64,000 bases of DNA. Source: Mycolicibacterium agri (GTDB lineage: Bacteria; Actinomycetota; Actinomycetes; Mycobacteriales; Mycobacteriaceae). The first letter of the stretch is position 1. The number at the start of each line of letters is the position of its first letter. The stretch lies in contig NZ_PDCP01000001.1 in NCBI RefSeq assembly GCF_002553505.1, forward strand, positions 62,001 through 126,000, read 5' to 3'. Below are positions 52,246-61,822 of the stretch, in pieces. Both the position numbers and the translations under genes were made by a program. Below the pieces are notes generated by a model, which ran no database searches, was not told where the DNA came from, and saw only the letters and a program-made list of their open reading frames with translations.

Positions 52246-52988
52246 CCGAACTCGGGGGACGAACGGCCGTCGTCACCGGCGGCGCCAGCGGTATCGGCGC
52301 GGCATGTGCCCGCGAGCTCGCGGCGCGCGGTGCGGTGGTCACCGTCGCCGACGTCGACGACGTCGCCGCCAAGGCGGTGGCCGACGAGATCGGCGGAAAG
52401 CATTGGGCGGTAGATCTTTCCGATACCGCACCGCTGGAGCGGCTGAAGCTGGACACCGACATCCTGGTCAACAACGCGGGCATCCAGCACGTCAGCCCGA
52501 TCACCGAATTCCCGCCGGAGCGCTTCCGCTTCATCCAGACGCTGATGGTGGAGGCGCCGTTCCTACTGATCCGCGCCGCGCTGCCGCACATGTACGAACG
52601 CGGCTTCGGGCGCATCATCAACATCTCGTCGATACACGGGTTGCGGGCATCGGAGTACAAGGTCGCCTACGTCACCGCCAAGCATGCGCTCGAAGGACTG
52701 TCCAAGGTGACCGCGCTCGAAGGCGGGCGCCACGGCGTGACGAGCAACTGCATCAACCCCGGATACGTGCGAACACCGTTGGTTACCAAGCAGATCGCCG
52801 ATCAGGCCCGCACGCACAACATCGGTGAACAGCAGGTCGTCGAAGAGGTCCTGCTCAAAGAGAGCGCGATCAAACGTCTGCTCGAACCGGAGGAAGTCGC
52901 CAACCTCGTAGGCTGGCTCGCCTCACCGAACGCAGGCATGGTCACCGGCGCGTCCTACACCATGGACGGGGGCTGGAGCGCGCGCTGA
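52242..52988 (+). CDS. 3-hydroxybutyrate dehydrogenase-like SDR
   Basis: The 248-residue classical short-chain dehydrogenase has TGGASGIG (residues 12-19), NNAGIQHVSPITEFPPERF (about 83-101), Ser of ISSIHGL and YVTAKHALEG (catalytic Tyr-x-x-x-Lys, about 145-154). NNAGIQHV, SSIHGL and the AKHAL context are typical of D-3-hydroxybutyrate dehydrogenases, which use NAD to make acetoacetate. It is coupled to the transporter. Other small hydroxyacids remain possible. Confidence 0.87.
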   Translation: MTELGGRTAVVTGGASGIGAACARELAARGAVVTVADVDDVAAKAVADEIGGKHWAVDLSDTAPLERLKLDTDILVNNAGIQHVSPITEFPPERFRFIQTLMVEAPFLLIRAALPHMYERGFGRIINISSIHGLRASEYKVAYVTAKHALEGLSKVTALEGGRHGVTSNCINPGYVRTPLVTKQIADQARTHNIGEQQVVEEVLLKESAIKRLLEPEEVANLVGWLASPNAGMVTGASYTMDGGWSAR

Positions 52989-53006
52989 CGGTGTAGCGCG
53001 CTGAAA

Positions 53007-54188
53007 TTAGTCGAGCCAATGGCCGATACGGCGCAGCGCCTCCTCGATATCGCTCGTGGGTCCCGCGAACGACAGCCGGACGAACGACCCGCCGCGCTGG
53101 GTGTCGAAGTCGATACCCGGCGCGATCGCGACGCCGGTGTCTGCCAACAGCTTCGAGCAGAACGACAGCGAGTCATCCGTCAGATGCGACACGTCGGCAT
53201 AGACGTAGAACGCGCCGTCGGGCGGCGCCAGCCGGTCGATGCCGATCTTCGGCAGACCTTCCAGCAGCAGCGCGCGGTTGGCGGCATAGTGATCCAGCAG
53301 CGCGTCGGCCTCGGCGATGGACTCCGGCGTGAACGCCGCGACGGCGGCCGTCTGCGCCAACGCAGGCGGGCAGATCGTGAAGTTGCCGGTCAGGCAGTCC
53401 ACCGCGCGCTGCAGCTCCTTGGGCACCAACAGCCAGCCGAGCCGCCAACCCGTCATCGCGAAGTATTTCGAGAAGCTGTTCACCACAACGGCTTCCCGCG
53501 ACGTCTGCCACGCGCAACTGGTCTCCGGTGCGCCTTCGTAGACCAGGCCGTGGTACACCTCGTCGCTGATCAGCCGGACGCCGGCCTCATCGCACCACGA
53601 CGCGATCGCCGCCAGCTCATCTGGCGGAATCACGGTGCCGGTCGGATTGGCCGGGCTCGCCACGATCACGCCGCGCACCGGCGGGTCGAGTTCGGCGAGC
53701 ATGGCCGCGGTGGGCTGGAAACGTGTCTGCGGCCCGCAGGGAATCTCGACGACCTCGCATCCGAGCGCGGTCAGGATGTTGCGGTAGCACGGGTATCCGG
53801 GGCTGGCGATCGCCACCCGGTCGCCGGCGTCGAAGCAGGCCAAAAACGCCAGCAGGAAACCGCCGGAGGAGCCGGTGGTGATCACGACGTCGGCCGGGTC
53901 GACGGTGAGCCCGTAGCGCCGGTGATACGAGTCCGCGATCGCGGTCCGCAGTTCCGGAATGCCGAGCGCGACGGTGTAGCCGAGGACGGTGGTGTCGAGC
54001 GCCTCCTTGGCCGCGGCTCGCACCGCCGCGGGCGCTCCGGCGCTCGGCTGACCCGCCGAGAGGTTGACCAGGTCGCCGTGCGAGCGCTGGCGCTCCGCGG
54101 CGGCCAGCCACACGTCCATGACGTGAAACGGCGGGATGCCCGCGCGCAGCGAGACGGTGCGTTCCAAGGCGTTCCTCTCGTCCACCAT
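53007..54188 (-). CDS. Class I/II pyridoxal-phosphate aminotransferase (Rv3565-like)
   Basis: The 393-residue protein has the fold-type I core with LSAGQPSAGAP (about residues 43-53), ASPANPTGTV (about 174-183), SDEVYHGLVY (about 208-217) and the PLP-lysine in NSFSKYFAMTGWRLGW (about 236-251). It resembles M. tuberculosis Rv3565 (annotated aspB), which lies next to fadE33 and in the KstR2 regulon, though its role in steroid catabolism is not known. TAGCCT lies 7 bases before the ATG (54196-54201, minus strand), so it may be transcribed as a leaderless mRNA separately from fadE33. Confidence 0.9.
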   Translation of the reverse strand: MVDERNALERTVSLRAGIPPFHVMDVWLAAAERQRSHGDLVNLSAGQPSAGAPAAVRAAAKEALDTTVLGYTVALGIPELRTAIADSYHRRYGLTVDPADVVITTGSSGGFLLAFLACFDAGDRVAIASPGYPCYRNILTALGCEVVEIPCGPQTRFQPTAAMLAELDPPVRGVIVASPANPTGTVIPPDELAAIASWCDEAGVRLISDEVYHGLVYEGAPETSCAWQTSREAVVVNSFSKYFAMTGWRLGWLLVPKELQRAVDCLTGNFTICPPALAQTAAVAAFTPESIAEADALLDHYAANRALLLEGLPKIGIDRLAPPDGAFYVYADVSHLTDDSLSFCSKLLADTGVAIAPGIDFDTQRGGSFVRLSFAGPTSDIEEALRRIGHWLD

Positions 54189-54223
54189 TGCCGCAAGGCT
54201 ACAAGCCTATTCACTCGCCGGTT

Positions 54224-54271
54224 TGTGCATCTGGCGACGCTTCAGCGCCTCAAACCGTCGCCAGATGCACA
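54224..54271. terminator. Long-stem hairpin between fadE33 and the aminotransferase gene
   Basis: Perfect 16-bp arms (TGTGCATCTGGCGACG at 54224-54239 and its reverse complement at 54256-54271) enclose a 16-base loop. An extra CTCG/CGAG pair flanks it. It lies 11 bases after the fadE33 stop and lacks a U-tract. It probably ends the fadD3-fadE31-32-33 transcript. Confidence 0.6.
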
Positions 54272-54281
54272 CACGAGCGGT

Positions 54282-55223
54282 CTAGAGCACCTCGGACTCG
54301 AGCCTGCGCAGGTGCTCGCGCGGCGGGCCGAACAGTTGCGCGCTGCCATGCGCACGTTTGAAGTACAGCTGAATGTCATGCTCCCAGGTGATCGCGATGC
54401 CGCCGTGCATCTGGATCGCCTCCGCGGCGACCTTGCTGAACGCTTCACTGGCCGCGACCCGGGCCAGCGCCGCCGACGTCGGTGACGGTTCGGCGACGGC
54501 GTCGTCGACGACCGCGCGCGCCGACTGCACGGCGACGTACATGTCGGCCATCCGGTGCTTGAGCGCCTGGAAGCTGCCGATCGGACGGCCGAATTGCACT
54601 CTGTTCTTGGTGTATTCGACGGTGAGGTCAAGGCATTTCGACGCCGCGCCGATCTGCTCGGCGGCCAGCAGGATCGCGGCGGTGTCGGCCAGCCCCGGAT
54701 CGGCGCCGATCTTCGACGTGCTCTTCGCCTCGACCCGTGCCAACGGCCGCGTCGGGTCCATGGTGGCCACCGAAGTCGAGGTGAAATCGGTCCAGCGGGT
54801 GAGAGTTTCGCCGTCCGCACCAACGACGACGTCTGCGACGGCGCCGTTGAGCACGTAGCCGGCATCGAAGACCACCGTGCCGATCGCGGAGCCCTCCGCC
54901 AGCCGCTCGAGCGCTTCGGCGTCGGGCTCGTCGGATGCCAGCAATGCGAGTTCGGCCAGCGTTGTGCCGAGCAGCGGCGTCGGAACCAGTCCCTTGCCCA
55001 GCTCCTCGAGCACGACCGCGGCGTCGGCCAGTTCGCCGCCCGCGCCGCCCATGTCCTCGGGCACCACCAACGCCGCGGCGCCGACCTGCTCGCACAACAC
55101 CTTCCACAGCGACTCGTCGTAGCCGCGCTCGGACTCCATCGCCTGGCGCACCGCCGTCGAGTTGGCGTGCCTGTCCACCAGCGCCGCCACGGTGTCGCGC
55201 AGCAGTTCGCGTTCCTCGCTCAT
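54282..55223 (-). CDS. fadE33: Acyl-CoA dehydrogenase FadE33
   Basis: The 313-residue protein is a short acyl-CoA dehydrogenase-like subunit (usual length about 380): N-terminal helical domain (ALVVPEDMGGAGGELADAAVVLEELG) and a C-terminal half with KNRVQFGRPIGSFQALKHRMADM and GGIAITWEHDIQLYFKRA. Such subunits pair with a full-length partner, here probably FadE31, in C/D-ring degradation, as known in M. tuberculosis. The ATG at 55223 overlaps the fadE32 stop by one base, so a start further upstream is unlikely. Confidence 0.93.
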   Translation of the reverse strand: MSEERELLRDTVAALVDRHANSTAVRQAMESERGYDESLWKVLCEQVGAAALVVPEDMGGAGGELADAAVVLEELGKGLVPTPLLGTTLAELALLASDEPDAEALERLAEGSAIGTVVFDAGYVLNGAVADVVVGADGETLTRWTDFTSTSVATMDPTRPLARVEAKSTSKIGADPGLADTAAILLAAEQIGAASKCLDLTVEYTKNRVQFGRPIGSFQALKHRMADMYVAVQSARAVVDDAVAEPSPTSAALARVAASEAFSKVAAEAIQMHGGIAITWEHDIQLYFKRAHGSAQLFGPPREHLRRLESEVL

Positions 55224-56176
55224 CAGAAGGCCTCCAATACCCGACGTCGGTGCCACGTCGGATCGCCCCACGCCGACCGCAACGCCTGCACGCGCAGCAG
55301 CAGAAGCGACAGATCATGCTCCTGGGTGAAGCCGATGGCCCCGTGGGTCTGCAGCGACGACCGCGCCGACAGCAGCGCCGCGTCGGCGGCGGCCACCAGC
55401 GCGGCACTGACATCACGGGTGGCATCGGCGGATTCGTCGGCCAGCGACAGTGCCGCGCCGTACACCAGCGGCCGCGCCAACTCGACCTCGATGTACACGT
55501 CGGCGAGCTTGTGCTTGATCGCCTGGTATGACCCGATCGGCCTGCCGAACTGGCTGCGCTGCTTGGCATACTCCACCGACGCGTCCAGCATCGCCTGTCC
55601 GGCACCGACCAGCTGTGCCGCGTTGGCCAGGACGCCGAACTCGAAAGCCCTTGCCGTGTCGGCATTTTGCGCATCACCCGAGGCGGTGGCGTCGAACAGT
55701 TTGCGCGCCGGGTCGACGGACTCGTGTTGGTCGCCCGCGGCGCCGTCGCGCACCTCGCCGTCGCCTGCGACCAGGATCAGGCCCGCGGAATCGGCGTCGA
55801 CGGCGCGCGGCACCAGCGGCGGCAGCGCCACCGTGGCGATCAGTTCACCCGAAGCCAGTGCGCCGCAACGGTCGTCGTCGGCCAGCAGAACCGGTGCGAC
55901 GGCGACCGATTCGATGACCGGTCCGGGAACCGCCCAATACCCGAGGCGCTCCATCGCGACGACGACGTCGACGGGGTGTGCCGCGATGCCGTCGAAACGT
56001 TCGGGCACGAGCAGCGCGGTCACCCCGAGGTCTGTCAGCGTTGACCACACCTTGCGGCCGGGGCCGGTGTCGCCCTGTGCCCAGGCCCGCACCGCCGCGG
56101 GTACGCCTGCCGCCGACAGCGCGGCGTCGATGCTGGCCGCGAAGTCGCGCTGCTGGTCGTCGAGATCGAACTTCAT
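55223..56176 (-). CDS. fadE32: Acyl-CoA dehydrogenase FadE32
   Basis: The 317-residue protein is a second short acyl-CoA dehydrogenase-like subunit, with MKFDLDDQQRDFAASI at the start, VVVAMERLGYWAVPGPV and the C-terminal KQRSQFGRPIGSYQAIKHKLADVYIEVE and THGAIGFTQEHDLSLLLLR. Paralogous to fadE33. In M. tuberculosis FadE32 and FadE33 each associate with FadE31. It overlaps fadE31 by four bases and fadE33 by one. Confidence 0.93.
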   Translation of the reverse strand: MKFDLDDQQRDFAASIDAALSAAGVPAAVRAWAQGDTGPGRKVWSTLTDLGVTALLVPERFDGIAAHPVDVVVAMERLGYWAVPGPVIESVAVAPVLLADDDRCGALASGELIATVALPPLVPRAVDADSAGLILVAGDGEVRDGAAGDQHESVDPARKLFDATASGDAQNADTARAFEFGVLANAAQLVGAGQAMLDASVEYAKQRSQFGRPIGSYQAIKHKLADVYIEVELARPLVYGAALSLADESADATRDVSAALVAAADAALLSARSSLQTHGAIGFTQEHDLSLLLLRVQALRSAWGDPTWHRRRVLEAF

Positions 56177-57315
56177 TTGGTCAGCCCTTTGGGTTCGCGA
56201 GGCAGGCCAAGCAGCCGCTCGGCGATGATGTTGCGCTGAATCTCGTTGGTGCCCGCATAGATCGGGCCACCAAGAGCGAACAGCAACCCGTCGGTCCATG
56301 CGTCGACCAGTTCGCCGTCCGCGCCGCGCATGTCCAGTGCGGTCTGGTGCAGCGCGACGTCGAGTTCCGACCAGAACACCTTGGTGATCGACGATTCGGC
56401 GCCCAGTTCGCCACCGCTCGCGAGGCGGGTCACCGTGCCGAACGTGTGCAGCCGGTAGGCCTGCGCCTTGATCCAGGCGTCGGCGACGCGGTCGGTGTAC
56501 GCCGGATCGGGGTTGGTCTTCCACTGCGTGACGAGTCGTTCGGCGGGCGCGAGGAACCGCGCCGGGCTGCGCAGCGACATCCCGCGCTCGTTGCTCGATG
56601 TGCTCATCGCCGCGCGCCAGCCGTCGTCCACCCCGCCGATCACATCGTTGTCGGGGACGAAGACGTCGTCGAGGAAGATCTCGCCGAAGCCGGTGTCGCC
56701 GCCCAGTTGCGCGATCGGCCGCACGGTCACCCCGTCGGCATTCAGGTCGAACATGAAGTAGGTGAGGCCTTTGTGCCGTTCGGCTTCGGGGTCGGAGCGG
56801 AAAAGGCCGAATGCCTTGTCGCCGAACGGCGCCCGCGAACTCCAGATCTTCTGCCCGTTGAGCTTCCAGCCGCCGTCGGTCTTGGTCGCGGTGGAGCGCA
56901 GCGACGCCAGGTCGCTGCCCGACTCCGGTTCCGACCAGGCCTGCGCCCAGATCTCCTCGCCGCTGGCCATCTTCGGCAGCACGCGGTCGAGTTGCTCCTC
57001 GGTGCCGTGCGCGAACAGCGTCGGCGCCAGCATCGAGGTGCCGTTGGCGCTGGCCCGCCCCGGCGCTCCTGCGCGGAAGTACTCCTCTTCGAACACCACC
57101 CACTGCAGCAGAGTCGCGTCGCGGCCGCCGTAGCGCTTCGGCCAGGTGATCACCGAGAGTCCGGCGTCGTAAAGCACTCTGTCCCAATGCCGATGCTGCT
57201 GGAAGCCCTCGGCGGTGTCGTAGGACTTGGTGGGGAAGTGGTGCTTGTTGGCGGCCAGGAAGTCGCGGACTTCGGCCCGGAACTCCTCGGTCTCGCTGTC
57301 GAAAGCCAGATCCAT
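56173..57315 (-). CDS. fadE31: Acyl-CoA dehydrogenase FadE31
   Basis: The 380-residue protein is a full-length acyl-CoA dehydrogenase with FAD-contact motifs WAQAWSEPESGSDLASLRSTA (about residues 118-138) and NGQKIWSS (about 148-155), and the C-terminal GGPIYAGTNEIQRNIIAERLLGLPREPKG. It is the catalytic partner of FadE32/FadE33 in the HIP-CoA branch. The ATG at 57315 overlaps the fadD3 stop by one base; the operon is fadD3-fadE31-fadE32-fadE33. Confidence 0.94.
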   Translation of the reverse strand: MDLAFDSETEEFRAEVRDFLAANKHHFPTKSYDTAEGFQQHRHWDRVLYDAGLSVITWPKRYGGRDATLLQWVVFEEEYFRAGAPGRASANGTSMLAPTLFAHGTEEQLDRVLPKMASGEEIWAQAWSEPESGSDLASLRSTATKTDGGWKLNGQKIWSSRAPFGDKAFGLFRSDPEAERHKGLTYFMFDLNADGVTVRPIAQLGGDTGFGEIFLDDVFVPDNDVIGGVDDGWRAAMSTSSNERGMSLRSPARFLAPAERLVTQWKTNPDPAYTDRVADAWIKAQAYRLHTFGTVTRLASGGELGAESSITKVFWSELDVALHQTALDMRGADGELVDAWTDGLLFALGGPIYAGTNEIQRNIIAERLLGLPREPKGLTK

Positions 57316-58865
57316 CAGACCATCTCTCGCAGTTGAGGTTTGACGACTTTTCCGCCGGCATTGCGTGGCAGCCCGTCGAGGAACGTCACCGATCGCGGCG
57401 TCTTGAAGTTCGCGAGGTGTTGCCTGGTGTAGGCGATCACCGCGGCCTCGTCCAGTTCGGCTCCAGGCCGCTTGACGATGAACGCCTTGCCGACTTCGCC
57501 GAGCCGGTCGTCCGGCACGCCGATCACCGCTGCCTCGGCCACCCCGTCGAGCCTCGCGAGGACCTGCTCGACCTCGGCCGGATAGACGTTGAACCCGCCG
57601 CAGATGTACATGTCCTTGAGCCGGTCGGTGATGCGCAGGTTGCCCTTCTCGTCGACGGTCCCGACGTCGCCCGTGTGCAGCCAGCCGTCGGAATCGATTG
57701 CCTTGGCGGTGGCTTCGGGGTCGTCGAGATAGCCGAGCATGACGTTGGGCCCGCGCAACAACACCTCGCCGGTGCCGTCCTCGGCGGGCGCGTCGATGCG
57801 CAACTCGAAACCCGCGATCGGCCTGCCGCATGTGGTGGCGACGGTGATCGCGTCGTCGTCGGCGCGGCACATCGTGCCGAACCCGCTGGCTTCCGTCAGC
57901 CCGTAGGCGGTCAACACGATGTCGATGTCCAGCTCGGACTGCATCCGCTCGATCAGCACCACCGGGATGGTGGCGGCGCCGGTGACCGCGAACCGCAGCG
58001 AGCTCAGGTCGTAGTCGCGGCGCTTGGGATGGTCGAGCAGCGTCTGGTAGATGGTCGGCGGCCCTGGCAGCACGGTGATCTTGTGCTCCTGCACCGCCGC
58101 CATCGCCTTCTCGGGATCGAACGTCAGCTGCGGGATCAGCGTGGCGCCGGTCTGCAGGCAGGCCAGGATGCCTGCCTTGTAGCCGAAGTTGTGGAAGAAC
58201 GGGTTGATGCAGAGGTAGCGGTCGGCGCTGGTGAGCTGCCCGCACTCGGCCCACGCCGCGGGCGCGTCCAGCGACTGCCGGTGCGCGCACAGCGCGCCCT
58301 TGCTGCGGCCGGTGGTGCCCGACGTGAAAAGAATGTCGGCGACGTCGTCGGGCTGCACCGCCGCCGCCCTGGCATCGGCTGCGTCGAGATCCGTACCGCG
58401 CGCGACGAATTCGTCCCAGGTGCCGTCGTCCGCATCGACCGGAATGCGCACGATGTGGCGCAGGTCGGGCAGTGCGGCGCGATCCAGGTCAGCGGTCTTG
58501 TCGGCGCCGAGGAACCGACCGGTGGCCACCAGCAGCGGTGCGCCGGTGCGGGCGAGCACGTCGGTTGCCTCGCCCGCGGTGTAGCGGGTGTTCAGCGGCA
58601 CGAGCACACCGCCGGCGTAGGTGGTGGCCAGGCAGGCCACCACCCAGTGCCAGGTGTTGGGTGCCCAGATCGCGACGCGGTCGCCGGCGCCGACGCCCAG
58701 GTCGATCATCGCGGCGGCCGCAGTGCGCACCTCGTCGCGCAGTTGCGCGTACGTCAGCCGCCGCGGACCGCCCCAGCCACCGGTGGTCACCAGCGCGTCG
58801 TGGTCGCCGTATTCGTCGGCAATCCGGTCCAGGACCTGCGGAATGGTCCTCGGAACGGGGGTCAT
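57315..58865 (-). CDS. fadD3: HIP-CoA ligase FadD3
   Basis: FadD3 activates HIP, the C/D-ring propionate left after A/B-ring removal, to its CoA thioester, which is also the KstR2 effector. The 516-residue ANL-family enzyme has the P-loop FTSGTTGRSKGAL (about residues 180-192), YGLTEASGFG (about 318-327), GWLHTGDVG (about 393-401) and the catalytic Lys in RNAGGKVVKPQ near the C-terminus. GGAG lies 6 bases before the ATG. It diverges from fadE30 with a KstR2 box between. Confidence 0.94.
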   Translation of the reverse strand: MTPVPRTIPQVLDRIADEYGDHDALVTTGGWGGPRRLTYAQLRDEVRTAAAAMIDLGVGAGDRVAIWAPNTWHWVVACLATTYAGGVLVPLNTRYTAGEATDVLARTGAPLLVATGRFLGADKTADLDRAALPDLRHIVRIPVDADDGTWDEFVARGTDLDAADARAAAVQPDDVADILFTSGTTGRSKGALCAHRQSLDAPAAWAECGQLTSADRYLCINPFFHNFGYKAGILACLQTGATLIPQLTFDPEKAMAAVQEHKITVLPGPPTIYQTLLDHPKRRDYDLSSLRFAVTGAATIPVVLIERMQSELDIDIVLTAYGLTEASGFGTMCRADDDAITVATTCGRPIAGFELRIDAPAEDGTGEVLLRGPNVMLGYLDDPEATAKAIDSDGWLHTGDVGTVDEKGNLRITDRLKDMYICGGFNVYPAEVEQVLARLDGVAEAAVIGVPDDRLGEVGKAFIVKRPGAELDEAAVIAYTRQHLANFKTPRSVTFLDGLPRNAGGKVVKPQLREMV

Positions 58866-58882
58866 GGATGCTCCTCTAACAA

Positions 58883-58896
58883 AGCAAGTGCTTGGT
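58883..58896. promoter_or_regulatory. KstR2 operator between fadD3 and fadE30
   Basis: AGCAAGTGCTTGGT fits the established KstR2 consensus (ANCAAGNNCTTGNT) at every defined base. The whole divergent gap is only 47 bases, so one site controls both operons. It lies just upstream of the predicted fadE30 -10 box TAGCCT (58901-58906). Confidence 0.9.
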
Positions 58897-58912
58897 AGGT
58901 TAGCCTACAGGG

Positions 58913-60057
<1,145 letters not shown>

Positions 60058-60061
<4 letters not shown>

Positions 60062-60846
60062 ATCTTTCCGAACCGCCGAAAGAGATTGACGGACACGGGC
60101 TTCTGACCGGCAAGGTCGTCGTCGTGACCGCCGCGGCGGGCACCGGCATCGGCTCTGCGGTGGCGAGGCGCGCCCTGCTGGAGGGCGCCGACGTCGTCGT
60201 CTCCGACCACCACGAGCGCCGGCTGGGTGAAACCAAGGATCAGCTGACCGGCATGGGATTGGGCCGAGTGGAAAGCGTGGTGTGCGACGTGACGTCGACC
60301 GCTCAGGTCGATGCTCTGATCGCGTCGACGACCGCGCGGATGGGCCGGCTGGACGTGCTCGTCAACAACGCGGGTCTCGGCGGGCAGACTCCGGTCGTCG
60401 ACATGACCGACGAAGAGTGGGACCGGGTGATGGATGTGACGCTGACGTCGGTGATGCGCGCCACCCGCGCCGCGCTGCGGTACTTCCGCGACGCCGACCA
60501 CGGCGGCGTCATCGTCAACAATGCCAGCGTATTAGGTTGGCGTGCACAACATTCCCAGTCGCACTATGCCGCGGCCAAGGCGGGCGTGATGGCGTTGACG
60601 CGGTGCAGTGCGATCGAGGCCGTCGAGTACGGGGTGCGGATCAACGCCGTGTCGCCGAGCATCGCGCGGCACAAGTTCCTGGAGAAGACCAGTTCGTCCG
60701 AGTTGCTGGACCGGCTGGCCGAAGGCGAGGCGTTCGGCCGGGCCGCAGAGCCGTGGGAAGTCGCCGCCACCATCGCGTTCCTGGCCAGCGACTACTCCAG
60801 TTACCTGACCGGAGAAGTCATTTCGGTGTCGAGCCAGCGCGCTTAG
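60058..60846 (+). CDS. ipdF: Short-chain dehydrogenase IpdF
   Basis: IpdF (Rv3559c in M. tuberculosis) is the 5-OH-HIC-CoA dehydrogenase of C/D-ring degradation. The 262-residue SDR has VVVTAAAGTGIGSAVARRAL (about residues 20-39), NNAGLGGQTPVVD (about 101-113), and the Ser/Tyr/Lys set NNASVLGWRAQHSQSHYAAAKAG (about 147-169). Its nucleotide motif reads TAAAGTGIG, slightly unlike the usual TGxxxGIG, as expected for this subfamily. It is coupled to fadE30 and converges with the amidohydrolase operon over four bases. Confidence 0.92.
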
Positions 60847-61820
60847 GCGTCGATGCCGAGCATCCTGGCGGGATTGGTGGACAGAATCGCGGTGCGCTCG
60901 GCCTCGCTGATGCCAGGCATCTTCTCCAGCCACCCGACCGGGTCCTCCTGCACCATCGGCGCCGGATAGTCGGTGCCGAGCACGACACGGTCGATCCCGA
61001 CCGCGTCGATCAGGAACCGCAGCGTCGCCTCGGTGTAGGTGCAGGAGTCGTAATAGAACCGCGAGAGGTACTCGCTGGGCGGCCTCGGCAGCTTCGCGTC
61101 GACGAACTCCGGGACGCCCATATCGGCGGCGCGCCAGGTCTTGTCCATCCTGGCCACACCGAACGGCGCATATCCGCCCGCATGGGCGAGGCAGATCTTG
61201 AGGTCGGGGTAGCGGTCCATGATGCCGCCGAACACCAGCGTGCCGAACGTGACGGCGCGGTCGACGAGGTTGCCGATGCTGTTGGGCAGGGCGTAGCGGG
61301 TGGTGCGCGCCTTCACCAGCGTGGGCCCGCACTGGTGGAAGAACACCACGGCGCCAAGCGATTCCACCGCTTCCCAGAACGGGTAGAAACGCGGGTCGTC
61401 GAGCGTGACGCCGTTGACGTGGTCGTTGATCGTGACACCGCGATATCCGAGGTGCGTCATCGCGAAGTCCATCTCGGCGATGGCCCGCTCGATGTCCTGC
61501 ATCGGCACCGTCGCCAAGCCGGTGAACCGGTCGGGGTACTCGGCGATCATCGCGCCGATCTCCTCGTTGCAGGCGCGGGCGATCTCCTGCGTGAGCCCGG
61601 GATCGAGTTCGTAGCGGTAGAAGTCGTTGTTGACGGTCAGCACGTGCATGTCGATGCCAGCGGCGTCCATCTTGGCGATCCGGTCCTTCGGCGCGATGGA
61701 GAACTCCGGGATCTCCAGTTCACCGATCTCGTCGGTCAGCGTGTGCCAGGTTCCGCCGTCGAGCACCGACTCGCGGAAGCTGGGCGGGGTGACGTGTGAG
61801 TGAACATCGATGACGGGCAC
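60843..61820 (-). CDS. Amidohydrolase family 2 (ACMSD-type) protein, copy A
   Basis: The 325-residue TIM-barrel protein has the metal motif DVHSHV (residues 5-10), FFHQCGP (about 163-169), LAHAGGY (about 211-217) and GTDYPAP (about 283-289), the set found in ACMSD, gamma-resorcylate decarboxylase and related C-C hydrolases/decarboxylases. Likely zinc- or manganese-dependent. The next gene upstream in the operon is a paralogue, about half identical by eye, with a 2-base gap. No substrate can be assigned. GTG start. Confidence 0.85.
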   Translation of the reverse strand: MPVIDVHSHVTPPSFRESVLDGGTWHTLTDEIGELEIPEFSIAPKDRIAKMDAAGIDMHVLTVNNDFYRYELDPGLTQEIARACNEEIGAMIAEYPDRFTGLATVPMQDIERAIAEMDFAMTHLGYRGVTINDHVNGVTLDDPRFYPFWEAVESLGAVVFFHQCGPTLVKARTTRYALPNSIGNLVDRAVTFGTLVFGGIMDRYPDLKICLAHAGGYAPFGVARMDKTWRAADMGVPEFVDAKLPRPPSEYLSRFYYDSCTYTEATLRFLIDAVGIDRVVLGTDYPAPMVQEDPVGWLEKMPGISEAERTAILSTNPARMLGIDA

Positions 61821-61822
61821 CG

